DNA from: Armatimonadota bacterium | GTDB lineage: Bacteria; Armatimonadota; Hebobacteria; CAIYQO01 | Length of the DNA: 64,000 bases | NCBI GenBank assembly: GCA_029553475.1 | Contig: JAKPKV010000028.1 | Span: 124,001 to 188,000 of the forward strand | Direction: 5' to 3' | Part shown: positions 35,601 through 43,993 of the stretch, piece after piece | Numbering within the stretch: the stretch's first letter is position 1 | How the letters are laid out: the number at the start of each line of letters is the position of its first letter | Notes under the pieces: model-generated | The model's database searches: none | What the model was told of the DNA's origin: nothing | What the model saw: the letters and a program-made list of their open reading frames with translations, nothing else | Position numbers and translations under genes: made by a program

Positions 35601-38049
35601 CGTGCGCGCGGCGCTGACGCTGCGCGACCTGCGGATGGCCGGCAACCCGCTGCCGGATGTTGACGGGACCATCACCTACGACACCGCGCCGCGCCTGATT
35701 ACCTTTGAAGAGCTCTCGCTGCGCGGGGGCGCGGACCGCACCGCCACCGCCAGTCTCACCGGCTCGCTCACGCTGCCGGTGAAAGATGGCGACGGCCGGG
35801 AAATCTCCCCCGGCCCGATGGAGCTGAGCTTCAACGCGCAAAACATCAACCCCGGCGAAATCGGCGGCTGGCTGCGCCTCCCCGCCCTGCAGGCGATCAC
35901 CGGCAAAGCGACGATTGACGCCGCGATTTCCGCCACCACCGCGCACCCCCGCGTGGACGCCTACCTCGATATCGCGGAGCTGCACTATGCGGCGGTGCCG
36001 TTCAAAGCGCTCTCGGCGTCCATCACGCTGGATGACGACGGCATCTGGGTTGGGCGCTGGGTGACCCCCGAGGACGCGCCCCCGGCCAACGGCGAGCCGC
36101 CGGTACGTTTTGCCGGGCGGCAGATCTTTCCCGATGGCGCGTCCACACTGCAGTTTGCCGGCACCGATGGCGATACGCTGGAGCCGCTGGAGCTGTTTGG
36201 CTACCTGCCGTTCCGCTGGAACGGGCCCCTCAGCCCCGAGGTGCCGCTCGATGCGCCGCTGCTCGGCTACGCGCGCCTCCCCCGGCAGGGATTGGACCTG
36301 ATCCACGCCTACGCGCCGGACTTCCCCGCGGGAACCGGCACGCTGGACGGCTCACTCACCGTGGGCGGCTCGCTGCGCCGGCTGGCCGTGCACGACGGGC
36401 ATCTCACCGCCCGCATCAACGAGCTGGAGCTCAGCGATACCGACCGCGAGCTGCCGGACCGGCTGCGCGATGTGGTGATGGACGTGGCATTTCGCTCGGA
36501 ACAGCACGGCGAGCGCACCATCAGCATCGTGGACCTGCGCGACCTCTCCGGCATCTACACCCGCGCCGATTACACCGCCGCGAAGCCGAAGAAGGCGAAT
36601 GTCTTCGTGCGCTGGCTGCGCGGTCTCTTCGGCCAGCAGGAGACCACCACCAACTTCTCCCCGGGCGCCCTGGTGGTGCGCGGCGGCGAGCGCGGCGCCA
36701 TTCGCGCCGATCTGCACCAGCTCTTCGCCGACGGCGCGCGCATCCCGCTCGAGGAGATCCCCGCCAAGCTGGACTATGACATCTACGCGAAGATGCTGCG
36801 CACGTCCGTCGGCTGGCGCAAGACCTTCCAGGGGACCATCACCAGCTACCTGCACCTGGGCAATGACGTCAACGACGGGAATGCGCCGCTGCTGGAGGGC
36901 GTCGCCTACCTGGAGCGCGGGCGCATCAGCTACAGCATCGAGAAGGGCGAGCCCGTCACCCTGCCGCGCATCCCGCTCAATCCGACGCTCAACATCGCGC
37001 TCTGGATGGGGCCGGACAATCTCTTCACCATGGAGCCGGACAATCCGCTGTTCAGCAGCTCGGTCGCGGCGCGCATGCCCATCGTCAAGCACGCGCGCCC
37101 GCTCCCCTTCGCGCCCGGCGACCAGCAGTACCTTGGCCTCAGCGCCTCCGTGACGCCGCCCAAACCCCCGTTGAACACCACGGATCTCATGCACACCGGC
37201 TACTGGGCGCGCGCCTTCCAGAGCCTGAGCTTCGCCCAGGACAAGACGGCGCACGGCACCGTCGGCTGGGTGGAAGGCACGCTGGCGAACCCGGTGGTGG
37301 TCGGCCACCTGGTGATGGAGCCCAATCGCTCGCAGGTGGAGCTGCCGGGGGGCGTGCTGACCTTCTCGACGGCCATCATTGACGCGCGCTTCCCGCTGTT
37401 CCCGCGCGGGCCGGAGGACCAGCCGAAGCTGGTGACCTACGCGGAAGCGACCGGCGACGTGGATGGCCACCGCATCAGCGCGAAGATCGAGGGGGATCTG
37501 CTCAAGGAAGATCGGGGGGCCTACGGCGGGCTGACGGCGGACGACCCGCAACTGGCGGACCGCGGCCGGCTGCCCATCACCTTCGCCACGCTCTCCACGC
37601 CGTCCGGCGCGGCGCCCCTGACGAACGATGAGATCTACTCTCGCCTGCTCGGCGTCACCACGTTGGTGAGCCTGCTGGAGCGGCGCAATCCTGACGATCC
37701 GTGGGCGCCCATCCGCTACAGCGCCGGTGACTGGTTCCTGCGCGGTCCGTCGCGCGCGCTGGCGGAGAAACTGGGACTGGAGACGGTCCAGGTCGGCCTC
37801 GATCCGGCGACGAACGCGCTCGAATCCACGCTCATTACCCGCGAGTATGTCAACACCCGGTGGGGCGGCCTGCGCCTGGGGATGACCGCCGGCTTCAGCG
37901 TGCCGCAAACCTGGGAGCTGTGGTCCGACTACCGTCTGCCGGACGTGCGCCTGTTCAAGGCCGTGCCGCTGCGCTACTTCTCGCTGAACGCCACGCTTGA
38001 CCACTACAATGAGCGCGAGCTCAACCTGCAGTGGCGCCGAGAGTTCTGA
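32647..38049 (+). CDS. TamB/AsmA-like translocation and assembly module protein
   Basis: A 1,800-residue protein with a single N-terminal membrane helix (about residues 18-45, GLFLLLPVALLLAFLLTALL). Next come an AsmA-like N-terminal region (LALQREVSLERVAFSARGRLTVTGLEV) and a very long array of beta-strands typical of AsmA/TamB repeat-groove proteins. The C-terminal ~450 residues resemble DUF490/TamB (VVVGHLVMEPNRSQVELPGGVL, TYAEATGDVDGHRISAKIEGD) and end in an aromatic F (QWRREF). Such proteins bridge inner and outer membranes and move lipids or help insert outer-membrane proteins, so their presence argues for a diderm envelope. No tamA/bamA gene is adjacent. Confidence 0.88.
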   Translation: MFRRRRSDNSTPARGLPAAWGLFLLLPVALLLAFLLTALLALASADRDALLTRAALLHLRFALQREVSLERVAFSARGRLTVTGLEVKEADGTRRFAAARRVDIRFDPRRMFRLPFQPLSAISAIDVTRPYLRLTRDAAGQWNFHDLLARPSKPSPDVFRGALRVDGGEVIYQDATGFTGVPFSEHLTDVEIRTTRASAAYLPFTFRATPRSGRAERLEVTGSVDLARLRAQGTVLHRGFDLALLRTLLPAELQQQFRVDGGTVDGRWQVAAAWHPGQPLSLTLTGVADLHDVRGTARLHRPLPFHITRGQLALANDVIELIGVEGRVDGVPLTADGALSGPAFTTVAIEMRTEGADMARLARVIPGLSEVDAAWGGAVTGWAQLTGTLPDLTIVGHAAGPSITLDKLAISDLAGDLRFTGESLTVTNLTGRGFGGTFHGSAWATVGETPRFLFTGGVRDVDVGAVMVAFVPPPEQQDAFSPHEITGRVTGPLSVKLTGTDTLDIVTRPRGTVRLGRYTAGEVDAGLRIQATGAAARIQVDRLSAKTPLGVLDLRGSLDERNTLDFTVRASAVQLGPVAALAGQADVTGTGFATGTLTGTLANPSFTGDFHAVHGTVAATPFTDVTGSITAALGEHSAVTLSNLRVLAGGSRVDLDATISARGADAWALSGTATLPRTSLAALLETAGLSLPLDGFVEGEIEITHAPDDPRGSGRLLLSRPAFTLGDTVVEFDSAEIPFTLQGQTLTLTQAALSYQGNPIAISGTLSLDPATPEAEQLALRMTAPKVVLDSLVSPLTGTAPETLISFTDGGLCLPFDATGALALTATVRATLTPRAGETPEQALRRTLRVDSTVRTIDTVTIAGVPFTDGEIAASYDGGSETLTLTRFALARSGPGTGYAMALAADSTFQTREQDLDMRFALSRANVQIGADLAQLRADALTMLQHCRDLPGRADALTAISALPTPFGGTAALSLWLRGTLQRPTVRAALTLRDLRMAGNPLPDVDGTITYDTAPRLITFEELSLRGGADRTATASLTGSLTLPVKDGDGREISPGPMELSFNAQNINPGEIGGWLRLPALQAITGKATIDAAISATTAHPRVDAYLDIAELHYAAVPFKALSASITLDDDGIWVGRWVTPEDAPPANGEPPVRFAGRQIFPDGASTLQFAGTDGDTLEPLELFGYLPFRWNGPLSPEVPLDAPLLGYARLPRQGLDLIHAYAPDFPAGTGTLDGSLTVGGSLRRLAVHDGHLTARINELELSDTDRELPDRLRDVVMDVAFRSEQHGERTISIVDLRDLSGIYTRADYTAAKPKKANVFVRWLRGLFGQQETTTNFSPGALVVRGGERGAIRADLHQLFADGARIPLEEIPAKLDYDIYAKMLRTSVGWRKTFQGTITSYLHLGNDVNDGNAPLLEGVAYLERGRISYSIEKGEPVTLPRIPLNPTLNIALWMGPDNLFTMEPDNPLFSSSVAARMPIVKHARPLPFAPGDQQYLGLSASVTPPKPPLNTTDLMHTGYWARAFQSLSFAQDKTAHGTVGWVEGTLANPVVVGHLVMEPNRSQVELPGGVLTFSTAIIDARFPLFPRGPEDQPKLVTYAEATGDVDGHRISAKIEGDLLKEDRGAYGGLTADDPQLADRGRLPITFATLSTPSGAAPLTNDEIYSRLLGVTTLVSLLERRNPDDPWAPIRYSAGDWFLRGPSRALAEKLGLETVQVGLDPATNALESTLITREYVNTRWGGLRLGMTAGFSVPQTWELWSDYRLPDVRLFKAVPLRYFSLNATLDHYNERELNLQWRREF

Positions 38050-38181
38050 CGCCGGCGGACACCGCCGGCACACAATCCCTAGCCCCTTGCTTTTCCTGAC
38101 CCCCCCAGTATTAGCGGCAGAAATACCCCGGACGGAAACGCCAGTTTGCTTGATTGCATAGACGCAGGGGGCAAAATTTGC

Positions 38182-38187
38182 TATAAT
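38182..38187 (+). promoter_or_regulatory. Extended -10 promoter of gyrB
   Basis: TTTGCTATAAT with TATAAT at 38182-38187, 42 bp before the gyrB start. The TGn extension probably compensates for a poor -35. Confidence 0.65.
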
Positions 38188-38229
38188 AGGCGCGGAAATC
38201 CCCGTCATTTCACTGGAGGACGACGTAGA

Positions 38230-40179
38230 TTGGTAGACGTGACTGCACAGCAATACACTGAACAAGACATTAAAGTGCTCAAGGGCATCGAGCACGTGCG
38301 TCTACGCCCGGGCATGTATATTGGCGACACCGAGTTCAAAGGGTACCATCACCTGTTCAACGAGGTGATTGACAATGCCATTGACGAAGCGCTGGCCGGG
38401 TATTGCACCGAGATTATCGTGACGCTCCACGCGAACGACGTCTTGTCGGTGGCCGATAATGGGCGCGGCATCCCGGTGGGCATTCATCCGGAGGAAGGCA
38501 TCTCCACGCTGACCGTGGTCATGACGATGCTCAATGCCGGCGGCAAGTTCGGCGGCGGCGCGTACAAGGTGTCCGGCGGGCTGCACGGCGTCGGCGTCTC
38601 CTGCGTCAACGCCCTGTCCGCGTTTCTCATCGCCGAGGTGCATCTCAACGGGCAGATGCATCGCCAGCGCTACGAGCGCGGCCTCGCGGTCACGGAGGTG
38701 GACGCCGTCGGCCCCACCGACCGCACCGGCACCACCGTGACCTTCAAGCCGGACCCGGACATTTTCGGCACCAGTCTGCATTTCCACTCCGAGACCATCG
38801 TGGGACGCCTGCGCGAGCTGGCCTATCTGAACAAAGGCGTCACCATCGTCTTCACGAACGAGCTGACCGGGGAACGGGAAACGTTTCACTTTTCCGGCGG
38901 CATCATCTCCTTCGTGGAGAAGCTCAACGCGCTGAAGGACCCGCTGCACAAGCCGCTCTACATCAGCCGCCAGCGCGAAGACTGCGAAGTCGAGCTGGCG
39001 CTGCAATATAACGACGGGTATCAGGAAACGGTCTTTTCCTATGCCAACAATATCCATACCGTGGATGGCGGGACGCACGTCTCCGGGTTTCGCACCGCGC
39101 TCACCCGCGTGCTCAATGCGTACGCGCGGAAGAACGGGCTGCTCAAAGAGAAGGACCCGAACTTCACCGGCGACGACGTGCGCGAAGGGCTCACCCTGGT
39201 CATCTCGGTGAAAGTGCCCCAGCCGCAATTCGATGCCCAGACCAAAGGGCGATTGCGCAATATCGAGCTCGACGGCATCGTGAACTCCATCGCCGGCGAA
39301 GCCCTGGCCGACTTCCTGGAAGAGCATCCGGCGGTGGCCCGCAAGATCATCGAGAAAGCGCTCACCGCGTCCCGCGCCCGCGCCGCCGCGCGCAAGGCGG
39401 TGGAGATCGCCCGCGCCAGCGCGCTGGAAACCTCCTCCGGCCTGCCGGGCAAGCTGGCGGACTGTCACAGCAAGGACGCCGACGAGTGCGAGCTCTTCCT
39501 GGTGGAGGGCGACTCCGCGGGCGGCTCCGCGAAGAAAGCGCGCAACAGCCGCTTCCAGGCGGTGCTGCCGCTGCGCGGCGTGGTGCTCAACGTCGAACGC
39601 GCCCGCCTGGACCGCATCCTGGGCAGTGATGAGATCGCCAACATGATTCGCGCCATCGGCGTGGGCATCATGAGCGGCTCCAACGCCACGAACGGCGACG
39701 GGGACAACGGCGCTGACACCTTCAATCTGGAGAAGCTGCGCTACAGCCGCGTCATCATCATGACGGACGCCGACGTGGACGGCGCGCACATCCGCACGCT
39801 GCTGCTCACGCTGTTTTTCCGCTACATGCAGCCGCTCATCGAGCACGGCCATGTCTTCATCGCCCAACCGCCGCTGTTCGGCGTGCGCCACGGCAAGGAG
39901 ATCCGGTACGCGATGAACGAGCAGGAGTTGGAGGCGCTCCTCGCCGACGTGCCCAAGCGCGGCGTGCAGGTGATGCGCTACAAGGGCCTGGGCGAGATGG
40001 ATGCCGACGAGCTGGCGGAGACCGCCATGGAACCCAAGACCCGCCGGCTGGTGCGCGTAGAACTGGAAGACGCCGTGCAGGCCGACGAAATCTTCACCAT
40101 CCTCATGGGCGACGCCGTCGCCCCGCGCCGCCGCTTCATCGAAGACTACGCCAAGGAAGTGACGTACCTGGACATTTGA
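38230..40179 (+). CDS. gyrB: DNA gyrase subunit B (type IIA topoisomerase ATPase subunit)
   Basis: A 649-residue protein with the GHKL ATPase motifs EVIDNAIDEALAGYC, VADNGRGIPVGIH and GGLHGVGVSCVNALS. A TOPRIM domain follows (CELFLVEGDSAGGSAKKARN, IIMTDADVDGAHI) and a GyrB C-terminal segment (RYKGLGEMDADELAETAM, RRFIEDYA). TTG 38230 is preferred because GGAGG ends ten bases before it; GTG 38239 is the alternative. It introduces negative supercoils with GyrA. No gyrA is adjacent and ParE cannot be fully excluded, but length and the short C-terminus fit GyrB. Confidence 0.93.
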   Translation: MVDVTAQQYTEQDIKVLKGIEHVRLRPGMYIGDTEFKGYHHLFNEVIDNAIDEALAGYCTEIIVTLHANDVLSVADNGRGIPVGIHPEEGISTLTVVMTMLNAGGKFGGGAYKVSGGLHGVGVSCVNALSAFLIAEVHLNGQMHRQRYERGLAVTEVDAVGPTDRTGTTVTFKPDPDIFGTSLHFHSETIVGRLRELAYLNKGVTIVFTNELTGERETFHFSGGIISFVEKLNALKDPLHKPLYISRQREDCEVELALQYNDGYQETVFSYANNIHTVDGGTHVSGFRTALTRVLNAYARKNGLLKEKDPNFTGDDVREGLTLVISVKVPQPQFDAQTKGRLRNIELDGIVNSIAGEALADFLEEHPAVARKIIEKALTASRARAAARKAVEIARASALETSSGLPGKLADCHSKDADECELFLVEGDSAGGSAKKARNSRFQAVLPLRGVVLNVERARLDRILGSDEIANMIRAIGVGIMSGSNATNGDGDNGADTFNLEKLRYSRVIIMTDADVDGAHIRTLLLTLFFRYMQPLIEHGHVFIAQPPLFGVRHGKEIRYAMNEQELEALLADVPKRGVQVMRYKGLGEMDADELAETAMEPKTRRLVRVELEDAVQADEIFTILMGDAVAPRRRFIEDYAKEVTYLDI

Positions 40180-40236
40180 TGCCGGGAACGCAGGCCCAGG
40201 GTGCCGCCACCGGGGCGCGGCGCGCGGCGCGCCCTT

Positions 40237-40265
40237 TTGGCGCCAGGTGGCTGATATGGTATACT
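40237..40265 (+). promoter_or_regulatory. Leaderless promoter of the MntA-HepT pair
   Basis: TTGGCG (40237-40242), a 17-nt spacer and TATACT (40260-40265). ATG 40272 begins seven bases after the -10 box. Confidence 0.65.
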
Positions 40266-40271
40266 ACAGCG

Positions 40272-40589
40272 ATGGTCACGCCGCACATTGAGCTGCCGAT
40301 GGAGCAAATCGCCGCGTTCTGTGACAAGTGGCAGATCACCGAGTTCGCGCTGTTCGGCTCGGTGCTGCGCGACGACTTCCGCCCGGACAGCGACATTGAC
40401 GTGCTGGTGACCTTCGCGCCCGACGCGCCGTGGGATTTGCTGGACCTCGTCGCGATGCGAGATGAATTGATGACGCTCTTCGCTCGCCAGGTGGATTTGC
40501 TTACGCGTCCCGGCGTCGAGATGAGCCGGAATCCTTATCGGCGGCATGAAATCTTATCGTCCGCGGAGGTGGTGTATGAAGCCGCGTGA
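40272..40589 (+). CDS. mntA: MNT-type nucleotidyltransferase, MntA-like antitoxin
   Basis: A 105-residue minimal nucleotidyltransferase with the defining G-S-x10-D-x-D motif, FGSVLRDDFRPDSDIDVLV, and a later aspartate in RQVDLLTRPG. In characterised MntA-HepT pairs this protein adds AMP to a tyrosine of the HEPN toxin and so silences it. ATG 40272 coincides with the predicted transcription start, so translation is probably leaderless. It overlaps the HEPN gene by 14 bp. Insertion between gyrB and argH suggests a mobile TA module. Confidence 0.9.
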   Translation: MVTPHIELPMEQIAAFCDKWQITEFALFGSVLRDDFRPDSDIDVLVTFAPDAPWDLLDLVAMRDELMTLFARQVDLLTRPGVEMSRNPYRRHEILSSAEVVYEAA

Positions 40590-40932
40590 TCGCGCATCAT
40601 TACAGGATGTCCTCGCAGCGGCAGACCATATCACCATCATTGTCGAGGAAATTCGCACGAAGGCAGCGTTTATCGGTGATTGGCGGGCCCAGGATATCAT
40701 CGTGCGCGAGTTGGAGATCGTCGGCGAAGCGATCAAGCGTCTCTCTCCGGAGTTCCGCGCTGCCCATCCCGCCATCCCCTGGAAAGGCTACACGGGTATT
40801 CGCGACGTGCTGGCGCATCGGTATGATTCTATAGACCTGCCGCTTGTGTGGCGGACGGCCACCGAAGAAATCCCGGAGATTCGCCGGCATGTCGCGGCAC
40901 TTCTCCCGGAGGAGAACGGCGAAGCGCAATGA
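40576..40932 (+). CDS. hepT: HEPN-domain toxin, HepT-like (DUF86)
   Basis: A 118-residue all-helical protein with the HepT ribonuclease motif R-x4-H-x-Y in GIRDVLAHRYDSID; the tyrosine is the AMPylation target in studied systems. Also typical are DIIVRELEIVGEAIKRLSPEF and HPAIPWKGYTGIRD. The ATG lies inside mntA (overlap 14 bp), giving coupled synthesis of the pair. Its stop overlaps the argH start as ATGA, so argH translation may depend on this toxin-antitoxin transcript. Confidence 0.9.
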   Translation: MKPRDRASLQDVLAAADHITIIVEEIRTKAAFIGDWRAQDIIVRELEIVGEAIKRLSPEFRAAHPAIPWKGYTGIRDVLAHRYDSIDLPLVWRTATEEIPEIRRHVAALLPEENGEAQ

Positions 40933-42335
40933 CGGATCTCCCGAAAAACACTGGCGCGCACACCTCCGCCAAACTCTGGGGCGGCCGCTTTGCCGGCGGC
41001 GTGGAGGCGGCGCTGCATCAGTTTCAGGCGTCGCTGCCGTTTGACGCGCGGATGTGGCGGGAGGATATCACCGCCAGCATCGCCCACGCGCGGATGCTGG
41101 GGGCGACGGGCATCATCACCGCGGAGGACGCCGATGGCCTGATCGCCGGCCTGCAGGCGCTGCTGGCGGCGTGGGAGCCGGACGGCCCGGAGATTGACGC
41201 GCAGGAGGACATCCACTCGAAGGTGGAAGCCGCGCTGCGCGCGGCGCTGGGCCCGCTGGCGGGCAAACTGCACACCGCGCGCAGCCGGAACGATCAGGTG
41301 GCCACGGATTTCCGGCTGTACCTGCGCAACGGCTGCGACCAGCTCGACGCGGCGCTGCAGGAAGCGCAGCGCGCGCTGCTCGCCTGCGCCGAGACGCACC
41401 TGGACGTGGTGATGCCGGGCTTCACCCACCTGCAGCACGCGCAGCCGGTGCTCGCCGCGCACCACCTGCTCGCCTACGTGTGGATGCTCGCCCGCGACCG
41501 GGAGCGCGTGGCCGATGCCCGCCGGCGCATCAACCGCCTGCCGCTGGGCGCCGCCGCGCTGGCGGGCACGCAGTTCCCCATTGACCGCGCGATGGTCGCC
41601 CGCGAGCTCGGTTTCGCGGGCGTGCTGGAAAACAGCCTGGACGCCGTCGCCGACCGCGACTTCGCGGTGGAATTCCTCGCCGCCTGCAGCCTGACGATGG
41701 TCCACCTGTCCCGGCTCTGCGAGGAGATCATCCTCTGGGCGAGCCAGGAGTTCGCCTGGATCGAGCTGCCGGAAGGCTACTGCACCGGCAGCAGCATCAT
41801 GCCGCAGAAGAAGAACCCCGACGGCGCGGAACTCATTCGCGGCAAGTCCGGGCGCGTCTTCGGCGATCTGCTCGGCCTGCTCACGGCGCTGAAGGGCCTG
41901 CCGCTGGCGTATAACAAGGACCTGCAGGAGGACAAGGAAGCCGCCTTTGACGCGCTGGACACCACCCTCGCCTGCCTGCGGATCACCGCGGGCATGCTGC
42001 GCGGCATCACCTTCCGCCGCGACCGCACGCTGGCCGCGCTGGCCGGCGAGATGAGCGCCGCCACCGAAATCGCCGACTACCTGGCGGCGAAGGGCCTGCC
42101 TTTCCGCGATGCCCACCACCTCTCCGGCGAGATCGTGCGCTATGCCGAAAGCCGGGGCAAGGGGCTGGCCGATCTCTCGCCGGCGGAGCTGCGCCGTTTC
42201 TCCCCGCTCATCGGCGATGATCTGCCGCTGCGGCTCACCCCCCAGGCGGTGGTCGCCGCGAAAACCTCGCACGGCGGCACGGCGCCCGAGCGCGTCCGCG
42301 AGCAGCTAGCGCGGGCGCGCGCCGAGGTGGGTTAA
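40929..42335 (+). CDS. argH: Argininosuccinate lyase
   Basis: A 468-residue fumarase/aspartase-superfamily enzyme that splits argininosuccinate into arginine and fumarate. Landmarks are KLWGGRFAGGVEAALHQF, HTARSRNDQVATDFRLYLR, MPGFTHLQHAQPV and the signature GSSIMPQKKNPD. Length is normal. ATG 40929 overlaps the hepT stop, which makes it the distal gene of an unusual mntA-hepT-argH unit. No other arginine genes are nearby. Confidence 0.96.
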   Translation: MTDLPKNTGAHTSAKLWGGRFAGGVEAALHQFQASLPFDARMWREDITASIAHARMLGATGIITAEDADGLIAGLQALLAAWEPDGPEIDAQEDIHSKVEAALRAALGPLAGKLHTARSRNDQVATDFRLYLRNGCDQLDAALQEAQRALLACAETHLDVVMPGFTHLQHAQPVLAAHHLLAYVWMLARDRERVADARRRINRLPLGAAALAGTQFPIDRAMVARELGFAGVLENSLDAVADRDFAVEFLAACSLTMVHLSRLCEEIILWASQEFAWIELPEGYCTGSSIMPQKKNPDGAELIRGKSGRVFGDLLGLLTALKGLPLAYNKDLQEDKEAAFDALDTTLACLRITAGMLRGITFRRDRTLAALAGEMSAATEIADYLAAKGLPFRDAHHLSGEIVRYAESRGKGLADLSPAELRRFSPLIGDDLPLRLTPQAVVAAKTSHGGTAPERVREQLARARAEVG

Positions 42336-42469
42336 CCCCCCGGTCCGTGCCTGTCACGCTCCGCCCGCATATTCCTTCCCGGCGCCGATGATGGCCTGAT
42401 TCGTGAACACTCCCGTCCCCACGCCGCAGGTATGATGACGGAGACGTGCCTGCTCCGGGGAGGAATCGC

Positions 42470-43993
42470 ATGCGCCCGCGCGCTATCCTGCTATCTGGTC
42501 TGACGCTCCTGCTCTGCCTGCTCTGCCTGCCGCAGTGCGGCGGCGGTGGTCAGCCCATCGCCGGCGGGAGCCCCGCGTATGCGCTCGCCCTCGGACAGTC
42601 CGCAACCCTGATCCGGGACGCGCGCATCACGCCGGACGGCGGAACGGTGCGCGTGGCGCAGCCCGGCCATGCGCTGGACGGCCTGACGCTGACCATCGGC
42701 ACCTTCGCCTATCAGGCCGGCACCAGCGTCACCCTGCGCGCCGCCGCCATCACCGGGCATTCTTTCGGCGCGCTGCTGCGCCCGGTGACGCCGCTTATCA
42801 CGCTGGAGAACGACGGGCAGCCGATAGAATCCGGGGTCATGCACCTGCGAATTCCGGTCACGACCGGCGATGGCGAGGCGCCGATGGCGCTGGCGTATGA
42901 CGCGCGACGGGGTGCGGTGGAAGTGCTCTCCCCGCTCGCCGTCACCGACACCAGTCTGACGGTAGGCGTCACCCGGCTGGCGCCGCCGGTCAACCTGGCG
43001 GCGCCGGGAGGGACGGCCGGCGGGCTGGCGCTCTTCGTCGCCGCGGTGCGCGAGTCGGCACTGCCCACCGTGGCGGACAGCGGCCTGCGCCCGGCGGCGC
43101 ACGGCTGGCAGTTTCCGAACGTCGGCTCCTTCATCACCCCCGGCGGGCAGTGTCTGGGGTGGAGCTGCACCGCCCTCTACCACTACCTGACGCGCCGGGG
43201 CACGTCGCCCATCCTGTACGGGCGCTATGACAACAGCGCCGGCGGTTTTCCTACCCCGCAATGCTGGCAGGATGACGCGGATGCCTATCGGCTGGCCGTC
43301 GCCGCGCAGCACGCGGAGGATGGCGTCTGGTGGACGTATCTGCAGGCGCTGCCGGCGTCAACGCCGCGCCTCGACCGGCTGCAGGCGCTGGCGTGCCGAC
43401 TGGCGATCCATCTCACGGGCGAGCCGCAGCTTGTCTCGCTCTTCAATCCCGGTGGACGGGCGCACGTCACGGTGGCGTATCGCGTCGCCGGTGACGAGAT
43501 CGCCCTGGCGGACCCGGAATATCCCGCGGACGACACCCGCAGGCTCACGGTCGGCGACAACGGTTTCGGCCATTATGAGGCCTACTACATGCTGCACTAC
43601 CTGTCGCGCTCCACCGCCATCCGCTGGGAGGAGATTGCCGAACTCTGGGGGCGCTTTGACGGCGGACAGTTGGGCAGCGACCTGTTTCCGCGCACCCGGC
43701 TGGAATGGCGAGACGGCCCGGGGGCCTGGCGTGAGGTGACCGGCCCCCTCGTCACCGCGGCGGACGGGATCGAGCTCCGTGCACGCGTGGAGAACGTGGC
43801 CACGCCCGGCTGGATCGCCTACACCCGCGCGCCACAGGCACTGGACGCCGCGCCGGTCATCGAACGCGACCAGCGCGTCTACCCGCTGGCAGCCGGCGAG
43901 CAGATCATCGGCGTCAACATCCTGGGCATCCCCGACGGGCAGTCGGATTGGCACTGGGTGGATTTTCAGTGGCTCACGATTCGGCGACCGTGA
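42470..43993 (+). CDS. Lipoprotein with a C39/papain-like domain
   Basis: A 507-residue protein starts at ATG 42470 after GGGGAGGAATCGC. The N-terminus is a lipoprotein signal with lipobox LPQC (Cys23 or so) followed by GGGG. The middle has GGQCLGWSCTALYHYL, then a histidine in GRAHVTVAYRVAGD and an aspartate in IALADPEYPAD. That Gln/Cys...His...Asp order is the pattern of C39-like and papain-fold peptidases. The C-terminal ~110 residues look like a beta-sandwich (WREVTGPLVTAADGIELRARVEN). It probably acts at the cell surface; whether it is catalytically active is unproven. It converges on the beta-helix gene with a 20-bp overlap. Confidence 0.72.
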   Translation: MRPRAILLSGLTLLLCLLCLPQCGGGGQPIAGGSPAYALALGQSATLIRDARITPDGGTVRVAQPGHALDGLTLTIGTFAYQAGTSVTLRAAAITGHSFGALLRPVTPLITLENDGQPIESGVMHLRIPVTTGDGEAPMALAYDARRGAVEVLSPLAVTDTSLTVGVTRLAPPVNLAAPGGTAGGLALFVAAVRESALPTVADSGLRPAAHGWQFPNVGSFITPGGQCLGWSCTALYHYLTRRGTSPILYGRYDNSAGGFPTPQCWQDDADAYRLAVAAQHAEDGVWWTYLQALPASTPRLDRLQALACRLAIHLTGEPQLVSLFNPGGRAHVTVAYRVAGDEIALADPEYPADDTRRLTVGDNGFGHYEAYYMLHYLSRSTAIRWEEIAELWGRFDGGQLGSDLFPRTRLEWRDGPGAWREVTGPLVTAADGIELRARVENVATPGWIAYTRAPQALDAAPVIERDQRVYPLAAGEQIIGVNILGIPDGQSDWHWVDFQWLTIRRP

